From Rhizobium sp. 9140 (GTDB taxonomy: Bacteria > Pseudomonadota > Alphaproteobacteria > Rhizobiales > Rhizobiaceae), in assembly GCF_900067135.1 (NCBI RefSeq), contig NZ_FJUR01000001.1, positions 1,491,501-1,555,500 of the forward strand: 64,000 bases of DNA. Reading direction: 5' to 3'. Made by a program: the position numbers and the translations under genes. Shown here in pieces: positions 53,838 through 64,000 of the stretch. Numbering within the stretch: the stretch's first letter is position 1; each line of letters starts with the position of its first letter. The notes beneath the pieces are model-generated. The model ran no database searches, was not told the origin of the DNA, and worked only from the letters and a program-made list of their open reading frames with translations.

Positions 53838-54641
53838 ATGTCGCCTGAGAAGACCATGGATCGGGATTCAGCCCGCGAAACCGTCGACAGCTTCCATCGC
53901 GGGCGCTTCCACCTCGTCCAGCCGCTCGGTCGCGGGCACCGCGCCGGCATGGATGCCATGCTGCTGGCCGCGCTCGTTCCCGATACGGACCGGCCGGTGG
54001 TGAAGGTCGCCGACCTTGGCGCCGGCGCGGGTGCGGCCGGCATGGCGGTGGCGGTGCGCGTGCCCTCCGCACAGGTCCTGCTCGTGGAACGCGCGCCGGA
54101 GATGGCGACGTTCGCCCGCCGCAGCATTGCTCTTGCCCAGAACGCCGCATTTGCGGATCGCCTCGACGTGCTGGAGGCCGATGTCGCGCTGACCGGTCGC
54201 GCCCGGATCGCCGCCGGCCTGCCGAGCGACGTCTTCGACCACGTCGTCATGAACCCACCCTTCAACAACGGCGCCGACCGGAAGACGCCGGATGCCCTGA
54301 AGGCGCAGGCGCATGCGATGGACGACGGGCTCTTCGACGCGTGGATCCGCACCGCCGGCGCGATCCTGCGGCCCTGTGGCCAGCTGTCCCTGATCGCGCG
54401 GCCGGAATCGATCGGCGAGATCCTGACCGCCTGCGGGCGCCGGTTCGGCGGCCTGGAGATCACGCCGCTTCTGCCGCGGGCCGGCGAGAACGCGGTGCGC
54501 ATCCTCGTGACCGGCATCAAGCAGTCCCGCGCGCGCCTCACCCTGCGGGCGCCGCTCGTCATGCACAAAGAGGGCTCCCACGCCTTTGTGAAAGAGATCG
54601 ACGACCTCAACAACGGCCGCACCTTCCACGCCCGGCGCTGA
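53838..54641 (+). CDS. TrmN6-like tRNA1(Val) (adenine37-N6)-methyltransferase
   Basis: This 267-residue SAM-dependent enzyme has motif I D-L-G-A-G-A-G-A-A-G at 59-68 and the amino-methyltransferase motif N-P-P-F at 139-142, as in TrmN6/YfiC. The N-terminal H-R-G-R-F-H-L-V-Q-P segment resembles the family's substrate-binding Q-P motif. The tRNA assignment rests on this likeness and has not been tested here. Confidence 0.85.
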   Translation: MSPEKTMDRDSARETVDSFHRGRFHLVQPLGRGHRAGMDAMLLAALVPDTDRPVVKVADLGAGAGAAGMAVAVRVPSAQVLLVERAPEMATFARRSIALAQNAAFADRLDVLEADVALTGRARIAAGLPSDVFDHVVMNPPFNNGADRKTPDALKAQAHAMDDGLFDAWIRTAGAILRPCGQLSLIARPESIGEILTACGRRFGGLEITPLLPRAGENAVRILVTGIKQSRARLTLRAPLVMHKEGSHAFVKEIDDLNNGRTFHARR

Positions 54642-54722
54642 ATTTCCCGTGATGCCCCGGCGCCGGCATTGCGTCTGCGGAGGCAATGCCTACATGCGAC
54701 GGAGAGTTTTCACGATAAGGAG

Positions 54723-55610
54723 ATGGACTTGGCCGGTTTCTTGAAGAGGTTGCTGCCGAAGCGCTTTCGCAGGCAGGGTGTGACGATCCCCGTCGTTCGC
54801 CTGCACGGCGCCATCATGGCAGGCGGCAGCGCGTTCCGGCCGATGCTGAATATTGCGGCTGTCGCCCCCCTTCTCGAACGCGCCTTCGCCGACAAGGAGG
54901 CCCCGGCCGTCGCCATCGCCATCAACTCGCCGGGCGGCTCGCCTGTCCAGTCGCGGCTGATCTATCAGCGCATCCGCGATCTCGCCGTCGAGAAGAACAA
55001 GCGCGTCCTCGTCTTCGTGGAAGATGTCGCGGCCTCCGGCGGCTATATGATCGCGCTCGCCGGTGACGAAATCATCGCCGACCCCACATCCATCGTCGGC
55101 TCCATCGGCGTCGTCTCCGGCGGTTTCGGCTTCACCGAACTTCTGGAAAAGGTCGGTATCGAACGCCGCATCTATACGGCCGGCGAAAACAAGGTGATTC
55201 TCGATCCGTTCCAGCCCGAAAAGGAAAAGGACGTCGCCTATCTGAAAAGCCTGCAACAGGAAATCCACGGCGTCTTCACCGGCATGGTCAAGGCCCGGCG
55301 CGGGCATCTGCTCACCGACGACGGCGAGATCTTCTCCGGCCTGTTCTGGACCGGTGAACGCGCCCGCATCCTTGGCCTCGTCGATGGCCTTGGCGACATG
55401 CGCGGCGAACTCAAACGCCGCTATGGCGAAAAGACGCAACTGCGTCTCGTCAGCGCGTCGCGCGGCCTGCTCGGGCGGCGCCAGCCGGGGGTCGGCATTG
55501 CGGGGGTCGGCCTTGCATCGGGCATCGGAAGCGGTCTCGCTCTTTCTGCCGTCGCCGGTCTTGCCGAAGCGGCAGAGGAAAAGGCATTATGGGGCCGGTT
55601 CGGCCTGTAG
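54723..55610 (+). CDS. S49 family peptidase (SppA/SohB-like)
   Basis: This 295-residue protein has the S49 nucleophile Ser105 in V-A-A-S-G-G-Y-M-I-A and a Lys near 157 in A-G-E-N-K-V-I-L, plus S-I-V-G-S-I-G-V-V-S. The N-terminus is basic with no clear membrane segment; a hydrophobic glycine-rich stretch lies at the C-terminus (G-V-G-I-A-G-V-G-L-A). AAGGAG touches the ATG at 54723, so the true start may be the TTG at 54729, six bases further. It may degrade cleaved signal peptides. Confidence 0.87.
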   Translation: MDLAGFLKRLLPKRFRRQGVTIPVVRLHGAIMAGGSAFRPMLNIAAVAPLLERAFADKEAPAVAIAINSPGGSPVQSRLIYQRIRDLAVEKNKRVLVFVEDVAASGGYMIALAGDEIIADPTSIVGSIGVVSGGFGFTELLEKVGIERRIYTAGENKVILDPFQPEKEKDVAYLKSLQQEIHGVFTGMVKARRGHLLTDDGEIFSGLFWTGERARILGLVDGLGDMRGELKRRYGEKTQLRLVSASRGLLGRRQPGVGIAGVGLASGIGSGLALSAVAGLAEAAEEKALWGRFGL

Positions 55611-55718
55611 GACGGGCCTTATCCCCCCGTATCCAACCTGTTACCCTGATCGGTCGAAGCGGGGTTGCGGCTTCTGTCTCTCGTCACGTTCGGACCTCGT
55701 CTCCCTCTGGAACCCAAG

Positions 55719-55904
55719 ATGCCGCAACTCATCCTCCTCCTGATCGTCGCCGCCATCGCCTGGTTCGGCTACCGCAAGTTCGTGCTCGACGCCGAACGCC
55801 TCGCCCGCCAGCGCGAACGCGTCCGCAAGCAGCAGGAGACAGGGTCGCAAGGCACGCTGGTGAAGGACCCGGCCACCGGGGAATATCGGCTCAAGCAGGA
55901 TTGA
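55719..55904 (+). CDS. Small single-pass membrane protein
   Basis: This 61-residue protein has one membrane helix (L-I-L-L-L-I-V-A-A-I-A-W-F-G-Y) followed by a charged helix rich in Arg, Gln and Glu and a short tail K-D-P-A-T-G-E-Y-R-L. The layout is common among rhizobial small proteins annotated as hypothetical. It lies 109 bases after the S49 peptidase gene. No function can be assigned. Confidence 0.75.
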   Translation: MPQLILLLIVAAIAWFGYRKFVLDAERLARQRERVRKQQETGSQGTLVKDPATGEYRLKQD

Positions 55905-56088
55905 TGCAGTCAAGCGTGATGGTGTTGTAAAGGCTGTCCGCAGGCATGTAGCCTTCGCTCACCAGCTATAGAGCATTTCCAGCCGGAGCGGAATCGCTTC
56001 GGAATCTGACAATGACGCAAAACATTAGCCTACATCGCCCCGCATAGTATACGCCGCACTTCGATTCGCTGTAACGCTTTATATTTGC

Positions 56089-56133
56089 TGCATCATTTAT
56101 CTGGAAATCGATTCCGATTTAAGGGATGATGCA
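56089..56133. repeat. 45-bp imperfect palindrome near the ParDE locus
   Basis: TGCATCAT and ATGATGCA form the outer arms, and GGAAATCGATTCC the near-symmetrical centre. The surrounding 250 bp is AT-richer than the rest, contains another GGAATCGCTTCGGAA block near 55991, and holds no gene. It resembles dispersed rhizobial intergenic repeats. Confidence 0.55.
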
Positions 56134-56159
56134 GTAGAGCCTTTCCGATGAACCCGTGT

Positions 56160-56492
56160 TCACCGGAAACTCTCTAGGCGATCTCTGGCCTTCGACATCC
56201 AGTCCGACCCCGCATAGCTAATGGCGACGATCCGGACTGTCTGCTCTTCGTCGTCCACGGTAAAGCAGATGACGGCTTTCTGTCCGGCGGGAATGGTGCG
56301 TAACCCTGAGGGAAAACCGTCGCGGATCGGAGCCTTGTAAGGCATCTCCGCAAGCCTCTTCGTGACCGCCTCGATATCGGCGAGCTTTTGTCCCGCGATA
56401 TGGATTCCGGCATAAGCTGCAATCATGTCATGGATATCGATGAGTTCCCGCACGGCTTCCGGCAGGTAGAGGATGCTATACCGGCCCGTCAT
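56160..56492 (-). CDS. RelE/ParE family toxin
   Basis: This 110-residue protein has the ParE fold features: I-L-Y-L-P-E-A-V-R-E-L at the N-terminus, the L-A-E-M-P-Y-K-A-P-I-R segment and the C-terminal V-R-I-V-A-I-S-Y-A-G strand. ParE toxins usually poison DNA gyrase. Its ATG overlaps the antitoxin stop (ATGA), the standard type II arrangement. It ends the small operon. Confidence 0.88.
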   Translation of the reverse strand: MTGRYSILYLPEAVRELIDIHDMIAAYAGIHIAGQKLADIEAVTKRLAEMPYKAPIRDGFPSGLRTIPAGQKAVICFTVDDEEQTVRIVAISYAGSDWMSKARDRLESFR

Positions 56493-56767
56493 CCTCGCGA
56501 ACGGGCAGCAATGCGTTCGCGCACGCGATCGAAGAGGTCGTCTTCATCCATTGCGATCCACTGGTCCCGCGGCAGCGCCATCCGCCGGTGCAGTTCGTCG
56601 GCCATTCCGGCCAGCGGGTCATCCGTTGTGCTCTCGTGACTGCGCATCATGTCCTCGATGCCTGCTGCCACCACGCTGTCGAGCGAGGGGTAACGGCCTT
56701 CCTCCACCAGCCGCTCGGCATAGTGCAGAACGTGGTCCGGCAGGCTGACGGTCGTCTTGACATTCAT
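56489..56767 (-). CDS. ParD-like (CopG/MetJ) antitoxin
   Basis: This 92-residue protein begins M-N-V-K-T-T-V-S-L-P-D-H-V, a ribbon-helix-helix DNA-binding start, and continues with V-E-E-G-R-Y-P-S-L-D-S-V-V. The start at 56767 follows GGAGA; Met codons at 56779 and 56797 are further upstream. The acidic tail (D-E-D-D-L-F-D-R) probably wraps the toxin. It should repress its own operon. Confidence 0.88.
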   Translation of the reverse strand: MNVKTTVSLPDHVLHYAERLVEEGRYPSLDSVVAAGIEDMMRSHESTTDDPLAGMADELHRRMALPRDQWIAMDEDDLFDRVRERIAARSRG

Positions 56768-56877
56768 CGGTGTCTCCATCGCAAATCCCGCGGCCATGAT
56801 AGCTTAAAGATTGACCCCTGTCGCCGCCCGTGGCACTCGTCCGGTCTCCATAATACGTCACCGGTGATTGAACTGCG

Positions 56878-57858
56878 ATGTCTGCCATGACCGATTTGCC
56901 CGACCTGCCCGACCAGATGAACCCGAAGCGCTCGTTTCAGGCTTTGATCCTGACCCTGCACGCCTACTGGGCCGACAAGGGCTGCGCCGTGCTGCAACCC
57001 TACGACATGGAAGTGGGTGCGGGCACGTTCCACCCCGCGACCACGCTGCGGGCGCTGGGGCCGAAACCCTGGCGGGCCGCCTATGTGCAACCCTCGCGCC
57101 GCCCGACCGACGGGCGCTACGGCGAAAACCCCAACCGGTTGCAGCATTACTACCAGTATCAGGTCATCCTGAAGCCGAACCCGTCGAACCTGCAGGAACT
57201 GTATCTGGGCTCGCTCGCTGCCATCGGTCTCGATCCGCTGCTGCACGATATCCGCTTTGTCGAGGACGACTGGGAAAGCCCGACGCTCGGCGCCTGGGGT
57301 CTCGGCTGGGAGTGCTGGTGCGACGGCATGGAGGTTTCTCAGTTCACGTACTTCCAGCAGGTCTGCGGCATCGAGTGCTCGCCCGTTTCCGGCGAGCTGA
57401 CCTATGGGCTGGAGCGGCTGGCCATGTATGTTCAGGGCGTCGACAATGTCTACGACCTCAACTTCAACGGCCGCGATGGCGCGGAAAAGATCAGCTACGG
57501 CGACGTCTTCCTGCAGGCCGAGCAGGAATATTCCCGGCACAATTTCGAATATGCCAATACCGCGATGCTGCACCAGCATTTCATCGATGCGGAAGCCGAG
57601 TGCCTGGCTCTGCTGAAGGCGGGCGCACCGGGCGACGGGGCGAATGTCGCTTTGCACAAATGCGTGTTTCCCGCCTACGACCAGTGCATCAAGGCGAGCC
57701 ACGTGTTCAACCTGCTCGACGCCCGCGGCGTCATTTCGGTGACCGAGCGGCAGAGCTACATTCTGCGAGTGCGCACGCTCGCCAAGGCCTGCGGCGAAGC
57801 CTTCCTGATGACCGATGCCGGCGGCGTCAACCTTGCGGCAGCGTCAGCTGCTGCCTGA
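56878..57858 (+). CDS. glyQ: Glycyl-tRNA synthetase alpha subunit
   Basis: This 326-residue class II catalytic subunit has [13 protein letters not shown] near the start, [17 protein letters not shown], the [15 protein letters not shown] motif and G-L-E-R-L-A-M-Y. It pairs with the beta subunit GlyS, which is encoded 4.7 kb downstream after four other genes. Confidence 0.97.
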   Translation: MSAMTDLPDLPDQMNPKRSFQALILTLHAYWADKGCAVLQPYDMEVGAGTFHPATTLRALGPKPWRAAYVQPSRRPTDGRYGENPNRLQHYYQYQVILKPNPSNLQELYLGSLAAIGLDPLLHDIRFVEDDWESPTLGAWGLGWECWCDGMEVSQFTYFQQVCGIECSPVSGELTYGLERLAMYVQGVDNVYDLNFNGRDGAEKISYGDVFLQAEQEYSRHNFEYANTAMLHQHFIDAEAECLALLKAGAPGDGANVALHKCVFPAYDQCIKASHVFNLLDARGVISVTERQSYILRVRTLAKACGEAFLMTDAGGVNLAAASAAA

Positions 57859-57862
57859 ACGT

Positions 57863-58018
57863 TCAGTCCTGCCAGGAACGGATCGGGCGGTGGATGTTGA
57901 GCGGCGCGCTGTCGAGCATGCGCGGCGTGAAGCGATTGCGCTCGCCGCGCAGCGCGATGAGATGGCTGATGCCGGTGAGCATCACGGCGGACAGGGCGAT
58001 GATAGCGAGAAGCGTCAT
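57863..58018 (-). CDS. 51-residue putative membrane peptide
   Basis: A short protein, M-T-L-L-A-I-I-A-L-S-A-V-M-L-T-G-I-S-H-L, has one hydrophobic helix and a basic tail with R-G-E-R-N-R-F. AAGGAG lies nine bases before the ATG ending at 58018. It ends four bases from the converging glyQ stop. I do not recognise a family. The good ribosome site and helix make it a likely gene. Confidence 0.6.
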   Translation of the reverse strand: MTLLAIIALSAVMLTGISHLIALRGERNRFTPRMLDSAPLNIHRPIRSWQD

Positions 58019-58537
58019 GATCACGGTCTCCTTGTCTTGAGGAAGCATCGGCTTCCGAATGAGGTTCGTCACGCCGTCATTGCCGACAGGACGGTGTCGA
58101 TGCATCGCCACAGCGCCGCATCCATGACACCCGGCAGCGCAAGCACGCTGCAACGTCGGTCTTTTGCCGGACGAGCGGCCCCCTCGATCAGGGTGTTCCG
58201 CGTCGTCCGTGGGATAGAAGCTGACGGCCGCCACCGAAGGGCAGGCGCGTCGTCATCGTGAAATCCATCATGGCAGGTTAAGCCGGATCGAGGCTGACGC
58301 CAATCCCGACAAATCATGAGTCATTTCCGGTGAAAGGACCGTTCATGAGCCTTGTCCCGGCCGGTAAGGCAGTGGGCAGCGGGGTAAAAGCACGCTATGG
58401 AGATGCGGGCAGCCTGCGGGGCTGGCGATGGCTGGCAGGGCGCGTGTGCGGTTCGGCCTGTCTGCCGGGCATAGACCCGCATGTTCCGTGTATTTCGTCG
58501 CGTGCATTCGATGCGCGGCATCTGGGGAGAGATGAAA
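58019..58537. other. 519-bp region without a supported gene
   Basis: The region between the divergent 51-residue gene and lemA shows no repeat, hairpin or recognised RNA. Short frames in it (for example 58069-58317 minus) lack ribosome sites and family resemblance. It presumably carries the two promoters, but I see no clear one. Confidence 0.5.
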
Positions 58538-59089
58538 ATGATTGCAGGTCTCGTCATTCTGGCCGTCGTCGCCGGCTATCTCATCCTGGTCTATAACGGG
58601 CTGGTCAAGGCGCGCAACGTCAAGGAGGAGGCATGGTCGGGCATCGACGTGCAGCTCAAGCGTCGCGCCGACCTGATCCCCAACCTGCTCGAAACCGTGA
58701 AGGGTTATGCGGCGCACGAGCGCGGCACGCTGGAGGAGATCGTCAACCTGCGCAACCGCGCGCAAGCCGTGCCGGCTGGCGATGTCGCGGGGCGCGCGCA
58801 GGCGGAAGGCATGCTCGGCCAGGCGCTCGGCAAGCTGTTCGCTCTGGCGGAAGCCTATCCCGACCTCAAGGCCAACCAGAATTTCTCCGAGTTGCAGGCG
58901 TCGATCGAGGGTACGGAAGACGAAATCCAGATGTCGCGCCGCTACTACAACGGCGCCGCGCGCGACCTCAATGTCAAGGTCGAGAGCTTCCCGTCCAATC
59001 TCGTCGCCGGTCCGCTCGGCTTTTCCAAGGCACCCTATTTCGAGATCACCAGCGAGGCCGACCGCGCGGTTCCCGCGATCAAATTCTGA
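58538..59089 (+). CDS. lemA: LemA family protein
   Basis: This 183-residue membrane-anchored protein has an N-terminal helix (I-A-G-L-V-I-L-A-V-V-A-G-Y-L-I-L-V-Y-N) and the LemA core with R-R-A-D-L-I-P-N-L-L-E-T-V-K-G-Y-A, N-L-R-N-R-A and Y-P-D-L-K-A-N. LemA proteins often accompany DUF2207/TPM-type proteins, as here two genes downstream. Their role in the envelope is unclear. The start at 58538 has GGGGAG eight bases upstream; 58532 is possible. Confidence 0.93.
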   Translation: MIAGLVILAVVAGYLILVYNGLVKARNVKEEAWSGIDVQLKRRADLIPNLLETVKGYAAHERGTLEEIVNLRNRAQAVPAGDVAGRAQAEGMLGQALGKLFALAEAYPDLKANQNFSELQASIEGTEDEIQMSRRYYNGAARDLNVKVESFPSNLVAGPLGFSKAPYFEITSEADRAVPAIKF

Positions 59090-59121
59090 GCCGCGCGCAA
59101 ACGATCACAAGAGACATTCGC

Positions 59122-60423
59122 ATGAGCAATGCCCATAAAAGCCCCACACAGAAATCCGTGACGATCACGCCGCCGGCGCATGCGCTCAACGGTGCCGTCA
59201 GCCCGCCCGGTTCGAAGTCGATCACCAATCGCGCGCTGCTGCTTGCAGGGCTTGCCCGGGGAACCAGCCGGTTGACCGGCGCGCTGCGCAGCGACGATAC
59301 GCGCTACATGGCCGAAGCGCTGCGGGCGATGGGCGTCGAGGTGCGCGAGCCCGATCCGACCACCTTCGTCGTCACCGGCACGGGCAGCCTGATGGCGCCG
59401 GCAGCGCCGCTCTTCCTCGGCAATGCTGGCACCGCCACCCGTTTCCTCACAGCCGCCGCGGCGCTGGTCGATGGCACCGTGGTCGTCGATGGCGACCAGC
59501 ATATGCGCAAGCGACCGATTGCGCCGCTGGTCGAGGCGCTGCGCGCCCTCGGCGTCGCGCTGTCCGCCGACACCGGCTGCCCGCCCGTCACCGTCACCGG
59601 CACGGGCCGCATTCCGGGACGCCGCGTCGAGATCGATGCCGGCCTCTCCAGCCAGTATGTCTCCGCGCTGCTGATGGCCGCGGCCGGCGCTGCGCCCGCC
59701 GATGAAACCGGCGAACCGCTCGAAATCGCGCTGGCCGGCGACGAGATCGGCGCACGCGGCTATATCGATCTGACGCTGTCCGCCATGCGCGCCTTCGGCG
59801 CCCGCGTCGAGCAGGCCTCGTCCTCGGTCTGGCACGTCTGGCCGACCGGCTACACCGCGACCGACTTCCGCATCGAGCCCGACGCCTCTGCCGCCACCTA
59901 TCTCTGGGCGATGGAAAAGCTGACGGGCGGCCGTATCGATCTCGGCGTCCCCACGGCGGAATTCTCCCAGCCGGATGCCCGCGCCCATGACGTCATCGCG
60001 CAGTTTCCGCATCTCCCCGCCGTCATTGACGGGTCGCAGATGCAGGATGCGGTGCCGACGCTCGCGGTGCTCGCCGCCTTCAACGAAACGCCTGTGCGCT
60101 TCACCGGCATCGCCAACCTGCGCGTCAAGGAATGCGACCGCATTCGCGCGCTCTCGCTTGGCCTGACGAACATCCGCGCCGGGCTTGCCACGGAAGAGGG
60201 CGACGATCTGCTGGTCGCCTCGGATCCGGGCCTTGCCGGGCAGACCCTCCCGGCCGAGATCGACACATTCGCCGACCACCGGATTGCCATGAGCTTCGCG
60301 CTCGCGGGCCTGAAGATCGGCGGCATCGCCATTCTCGATCCGGATTGCGTCGGCAAGACCTATCCGGATTACTGGGACGCGCTCGCCTCGCTCGGCGTCG
60401 ACATGACCCTGCGGTCAGCGTGA
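59122..60423 (+). CDS. aroA: 3-phosphoshikimate 1-carboxyvinyltransferase (EPSP synthase)
   Basis: This 433-residue enzyme condenses PEP with shikimate-3-phosphate. [14 protein letters not shown] is at 28-41 with Lys32, [14 protein letters not shown] at 97-110, [10 protein letters not shown] near 184-193 and D-H-R-I-A-M-S-F near 388. From memory these match class I or AROM-type enzymes more than the class II CP4 type usual in rhizobia, so it may be a second copy. It lies between lemA and the DUF2207 gene, whose start is five bases after its stop. Confidence 0.92.
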   Translation: MSNAHKSPTQKSVTITPPAHALNGAVSPPGSKSITNRALLLAGLARGTSRLTGALRSDDTRYMAEALRAMGVEVREPDPTTFVVTGTGSLMAPAAPLFLGNAGTATRFLTAAAALVDGTVVVDGDQHMRKRPIAPLVEALRALGVALSADTGCPPVTVTGTGRIPGRRVEIDAGLSSQYVSALLMAAAGAAPADETGEPLEIALAGDEIGARGYIDLTLSAMRAFGARVEQASSSVWHVWPTGYTATDFRIEPDASAATYLWAMEKLTGGRIDLGVPTAEFSQPDARAHDVIAQFPHLPAVIDGSQMQDAVPTLAVLAAFNETPVRFTGIANLRVKECDRIRALSLGLTNIRAGLATEEGDDLLVASDPGLAGQTLPAEIDTFADHRIAMSFALAGLKIGGIAILDPDCVGKTYPDYWDALASLGVDMTLRSA

Positions 60424-60427
60424 TCCG

Positions 60428-62422
<1,995 letters not shown>

Positions 62423-62525
62423 CGGCCAAACAAGGCTGTCAAAGCGCGCCAGCCATGGTGACTTTTCCGGCCGGGATTGCTAAGGCGACGGGCATCCGTT
62501 CGCTTCACCGAAAAGTCTGAGTGCC

Positions 62526-64000
62526 ATGCCCGATCTTCTGCTTGAACTCCGCTCCGAGGAAATCCCTGCCGGCATGCAGCGCAAGGCTGCCGGCGACCTC
62601 AGGAAGCTGTTGACGGACGCGATGGTCGAGGCGGGCCTGACCTATGAGGGCGCCCGCGAATACTGGACGCCGCGCCGCCTGACGCTCGACATTCGCGGCG
62701 TCACCGCCCGCTCCGCCGATGTGCGCGAGGAAAAGAAAGGCCCGCGCACCGACGCGAACGAAAAGGCCATCGAAGGCTTTTTGCGTGCGGCGGGCCTTGC
62801 CTCCATCAGCGAGGCGCATGTCCATTCCGACCCGAAGAAGGGCGATTTCTACGTCGCGCATCTGGTGAAGCCCGGCCGCGCCGCCGAGGAGATCGTCGCC
62901 GACGTGATGCCCGGCATCATCCGCAATTTCCCCTGGCCCCGCTCCATGCGTTCGGGCGTCGCCTCCACCCGTCCCGGCGCGCTGCGCTGGGTGCGCCCGC
63001 TGCAATCCATCGTCTGCACCTTCGGCCCTGAAAACGAGGAAACCCAGGTCATCGCCTTCGAGGTCGATGGTCTGGTTGCCGGCAACGTCACCTATGGCCA
63101 TCGTTTCCACGCGCCGGAGCCGATCACGGTGCGCCGCTTTGCCGACTATATCGAGAAGCTCGAAAAGGCGAAGGTCGTGCTGGACGCCGAGCGGCGCAAG
63201 GAGATCATCGCCGCCGACGCCGGCAATCTCGCCTTTGCCAGCGGGCTGGAACTGGTCGAGGACGCGGGCCTGCTGGAGGAGGTCGCAGGCCTCGTCGAAT
63301 GGCCGGTCGTGCTCATGGGGACCTTCGACGAGGGTGATCTCTCGATTCCCTCCGAAATCATCCGCCTGACCATCAAGACCAACCAGAAGTGCTTCGTCAC
63401 CCGCCGCCCGGGCGAGGAGACGCTCTCCAACCACTTCATCCTCGTCTCGAACATCGAGGCGAAGGACGGCGGCAAGGAGATCGTGCACGGCAACGGCAAG
63501 GTCGTCCGCGCCCGCCTGTCCGACGCCCGCCATTTCTGGACCCGCGACCAGCGCGACCTGCCGGATCTCGAAACGCTGCGCGCCTCCGCCGAAAAATTCG
63601 ACCTCGATCTCGCAAAGCCGCTCGACCAGCGCATGGCGAAGCTCGACGCGCTGAACGTGACCTTCCATGCCAAGCTCGGCACCGAGGGCGAGCGCGTGAG
63701 CCGCATCCGCACCCTCGCTGCCGATCTCTGCGCCGTCACCGGTGCCGACCTCAAGCTGGTGGACCGCGCCGTCGTGCTCGCCAAAGCCGACCTGCGCACC
63801 GAAGCCGTCGGCGAGTTCCCCGAGCTTCAGGGCATCATGGGCCGCAAATATGCGCTTTTGCAGGGCGAGGACGATGCTGTTGCCACCGCCATTGCCGAAC
63901 ACCGCAAGCCGCAAGGGCCGACCGATGTCGTGCCGACCGACCCGGTCTCGCTGACCGTGGCACTCGCCGACAAGCTGGATACGCTGGTCGGTTTCTGGGC
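62526..64000 (+). CDS. glyS: Glycyl-tRNA synthetase beta subunit (5' part, cut by window end)
   Basis: The frame is open from ATG 62526 to the last base, about 491 codons of an expected 680-700. The start [17 protein letters not shown] is typical of GlyS. Other signatures are [31 protein letters not shown] and G-H-R-F-H. The beta subunit binds tRNA-Gly and is required with GlyQ. The C-terminal anticodon-binding region lies beyond the window. Confidence 0.96.
   Translation, partial: MPDLLLELRSEEIPAGMQRKAAGDLRKLLTDAMVEAGLTYEGAREYWTPRRLTLDIRGVTARSADVREEKKGPRTDANEKAIEGFLRAAGLASISEAHVHSDPKKGDFYVAHLVKPGRAAEEIVADVMPGIIRNFPWPRSMRSGVASTRPGALRWVRPLQSIVCTFGPENEETQVIAFEVDGLVAGNVTYGHRFHAPEPITVRRFADYIEKLEKAKVVLDAERRKEIIAADAGNLAFASGLELVEDAGLLEEVAGLVEWPVVLMGTFDEGDLSIPSEIIRLTIKTNQKCFVTRRPGEETLSNHFILVSNIEAKDGGKEIVHGNGKVVRARLSDARHFWTRDQRDLPDLETLRASAEKFDLDLAKPLDQRMAKLDALNVTFHAKLGTEGERVSRIRTLAADLCAVTGADLKLVDRAVVLAKADLRTEAVGEFPELQGIMGRKYALLQGEDDAVATAIAEHRKPQGPTDVVPTDPVSLTVALADKLDTLVGFW

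Overview
The window looks like a chromosomal segment of a Rhizobiales bacterium, most likely family Rhizobiaceae (Rhizobium, Sinorhizobium/Ensifer, Agrobacterium or Shinella type). The evidence is high GC with strongly GC-rich third codon positions, a separate F0-only ATP synthase operon (atpI-B-E-F'-F), a split glyQ/glyS, the kdtA-lpxK lipid A/Kdo block with a DUF4170 gene, an Mrp protein of rhizobial type, and regulatory sites of alphaproteobacterial style (EcfG, LexA and CtrA-like). No tRNA, rRNA, CRISPR array, phage or insertion sequence was recognised. Genes are dense, and the many long open frames opposite real genes are GC artefacts.

Layout. 1-10280: ribF, a small antitoxin-like pair on the minus strand, ileS (with an unusual low-GC in-frame insert), a lipoprotein, a GNAT acetyltransferase, tadA, an RluB-type pseudouridine synthase with long charged arms, rsmD and a patatin-like protein. 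10289-20603: a CPA2 cation/proton antiporter, a TldD/PmbA protein, an IMPase/CysQ-type phosphatase, DUF4170, kdtA, a HAD phosphatase, lpxK, DUF2093 and mutL. 21039-25200: a signalling block made of a PAS-PAS-pseudoreceiver-receiver protein without a kinase, a GNDEF-EAL protein and a PRC-barrel envelope protein behind a near-perfect general-stress (EcfG) promoter. 25386-31544: a sugar-acid operon (SDR dehydrogenase, 2-keto-3-deoxy sugar-acid kinase, KDPG-type aldolase, SMP-30 lactonase, IlvD/Edd dehydratase) with a divergent IclR regulator. Together these give a De Ley-Doudoroff-type route from D-galactose to pyruvate and glyceraldehyde-3-phosphate. 31747-33348: two adjacent LuxR-type regulators with degenerate acyl-homoserine-lactone pockets, followed by an orphan sigma-54 promoter.

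33833-43167: mrp, corA, kup, a SleB-like cell-wall hydrolase and the F0 operon, with a clear sigma-70 promoter, a leader hairpin, a striking hairpin/tandem-repeat array just after atpE and a rho-independent terminator. 43331-53488: a mosaic repeat, a LysE exporter, a soluble chemoreceptor with a haem-less protoglobin-like head, rnhB, a SplB-like radical SAM protein behind an SOS box, a small glycosyltransferase-like protein, moaB, ispE, a TPR lipoprotein-like exported protein and a long-chain polyprenyl diphosphate synthase. 53598-64000: DUF2007, a TrmN6-like methyltransferase, an S49 peptidase, a small membrane protein, a ParDE toxin-antitoxin pair, glyQ, a 51-residue membrane peptide, lemA, an EPSP synthase that does not look like the usual rhizobial class II enzyme, a DUF2207 membrane protein and the 5' part of glyS, cut by the window end.

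The main points of interest are regulatory sites and departures from family norms: the EcfG promoter of the PRC-barrel gene, the SOS box of the radical SAM gene, the sigma-54 promoter with no obvious gene, the repeat array after atpE, the kinase-less PAS-receiver protein, the LuxR solo pair and the IleS insert. No wholly new system could be demonstrated from sequence alone.
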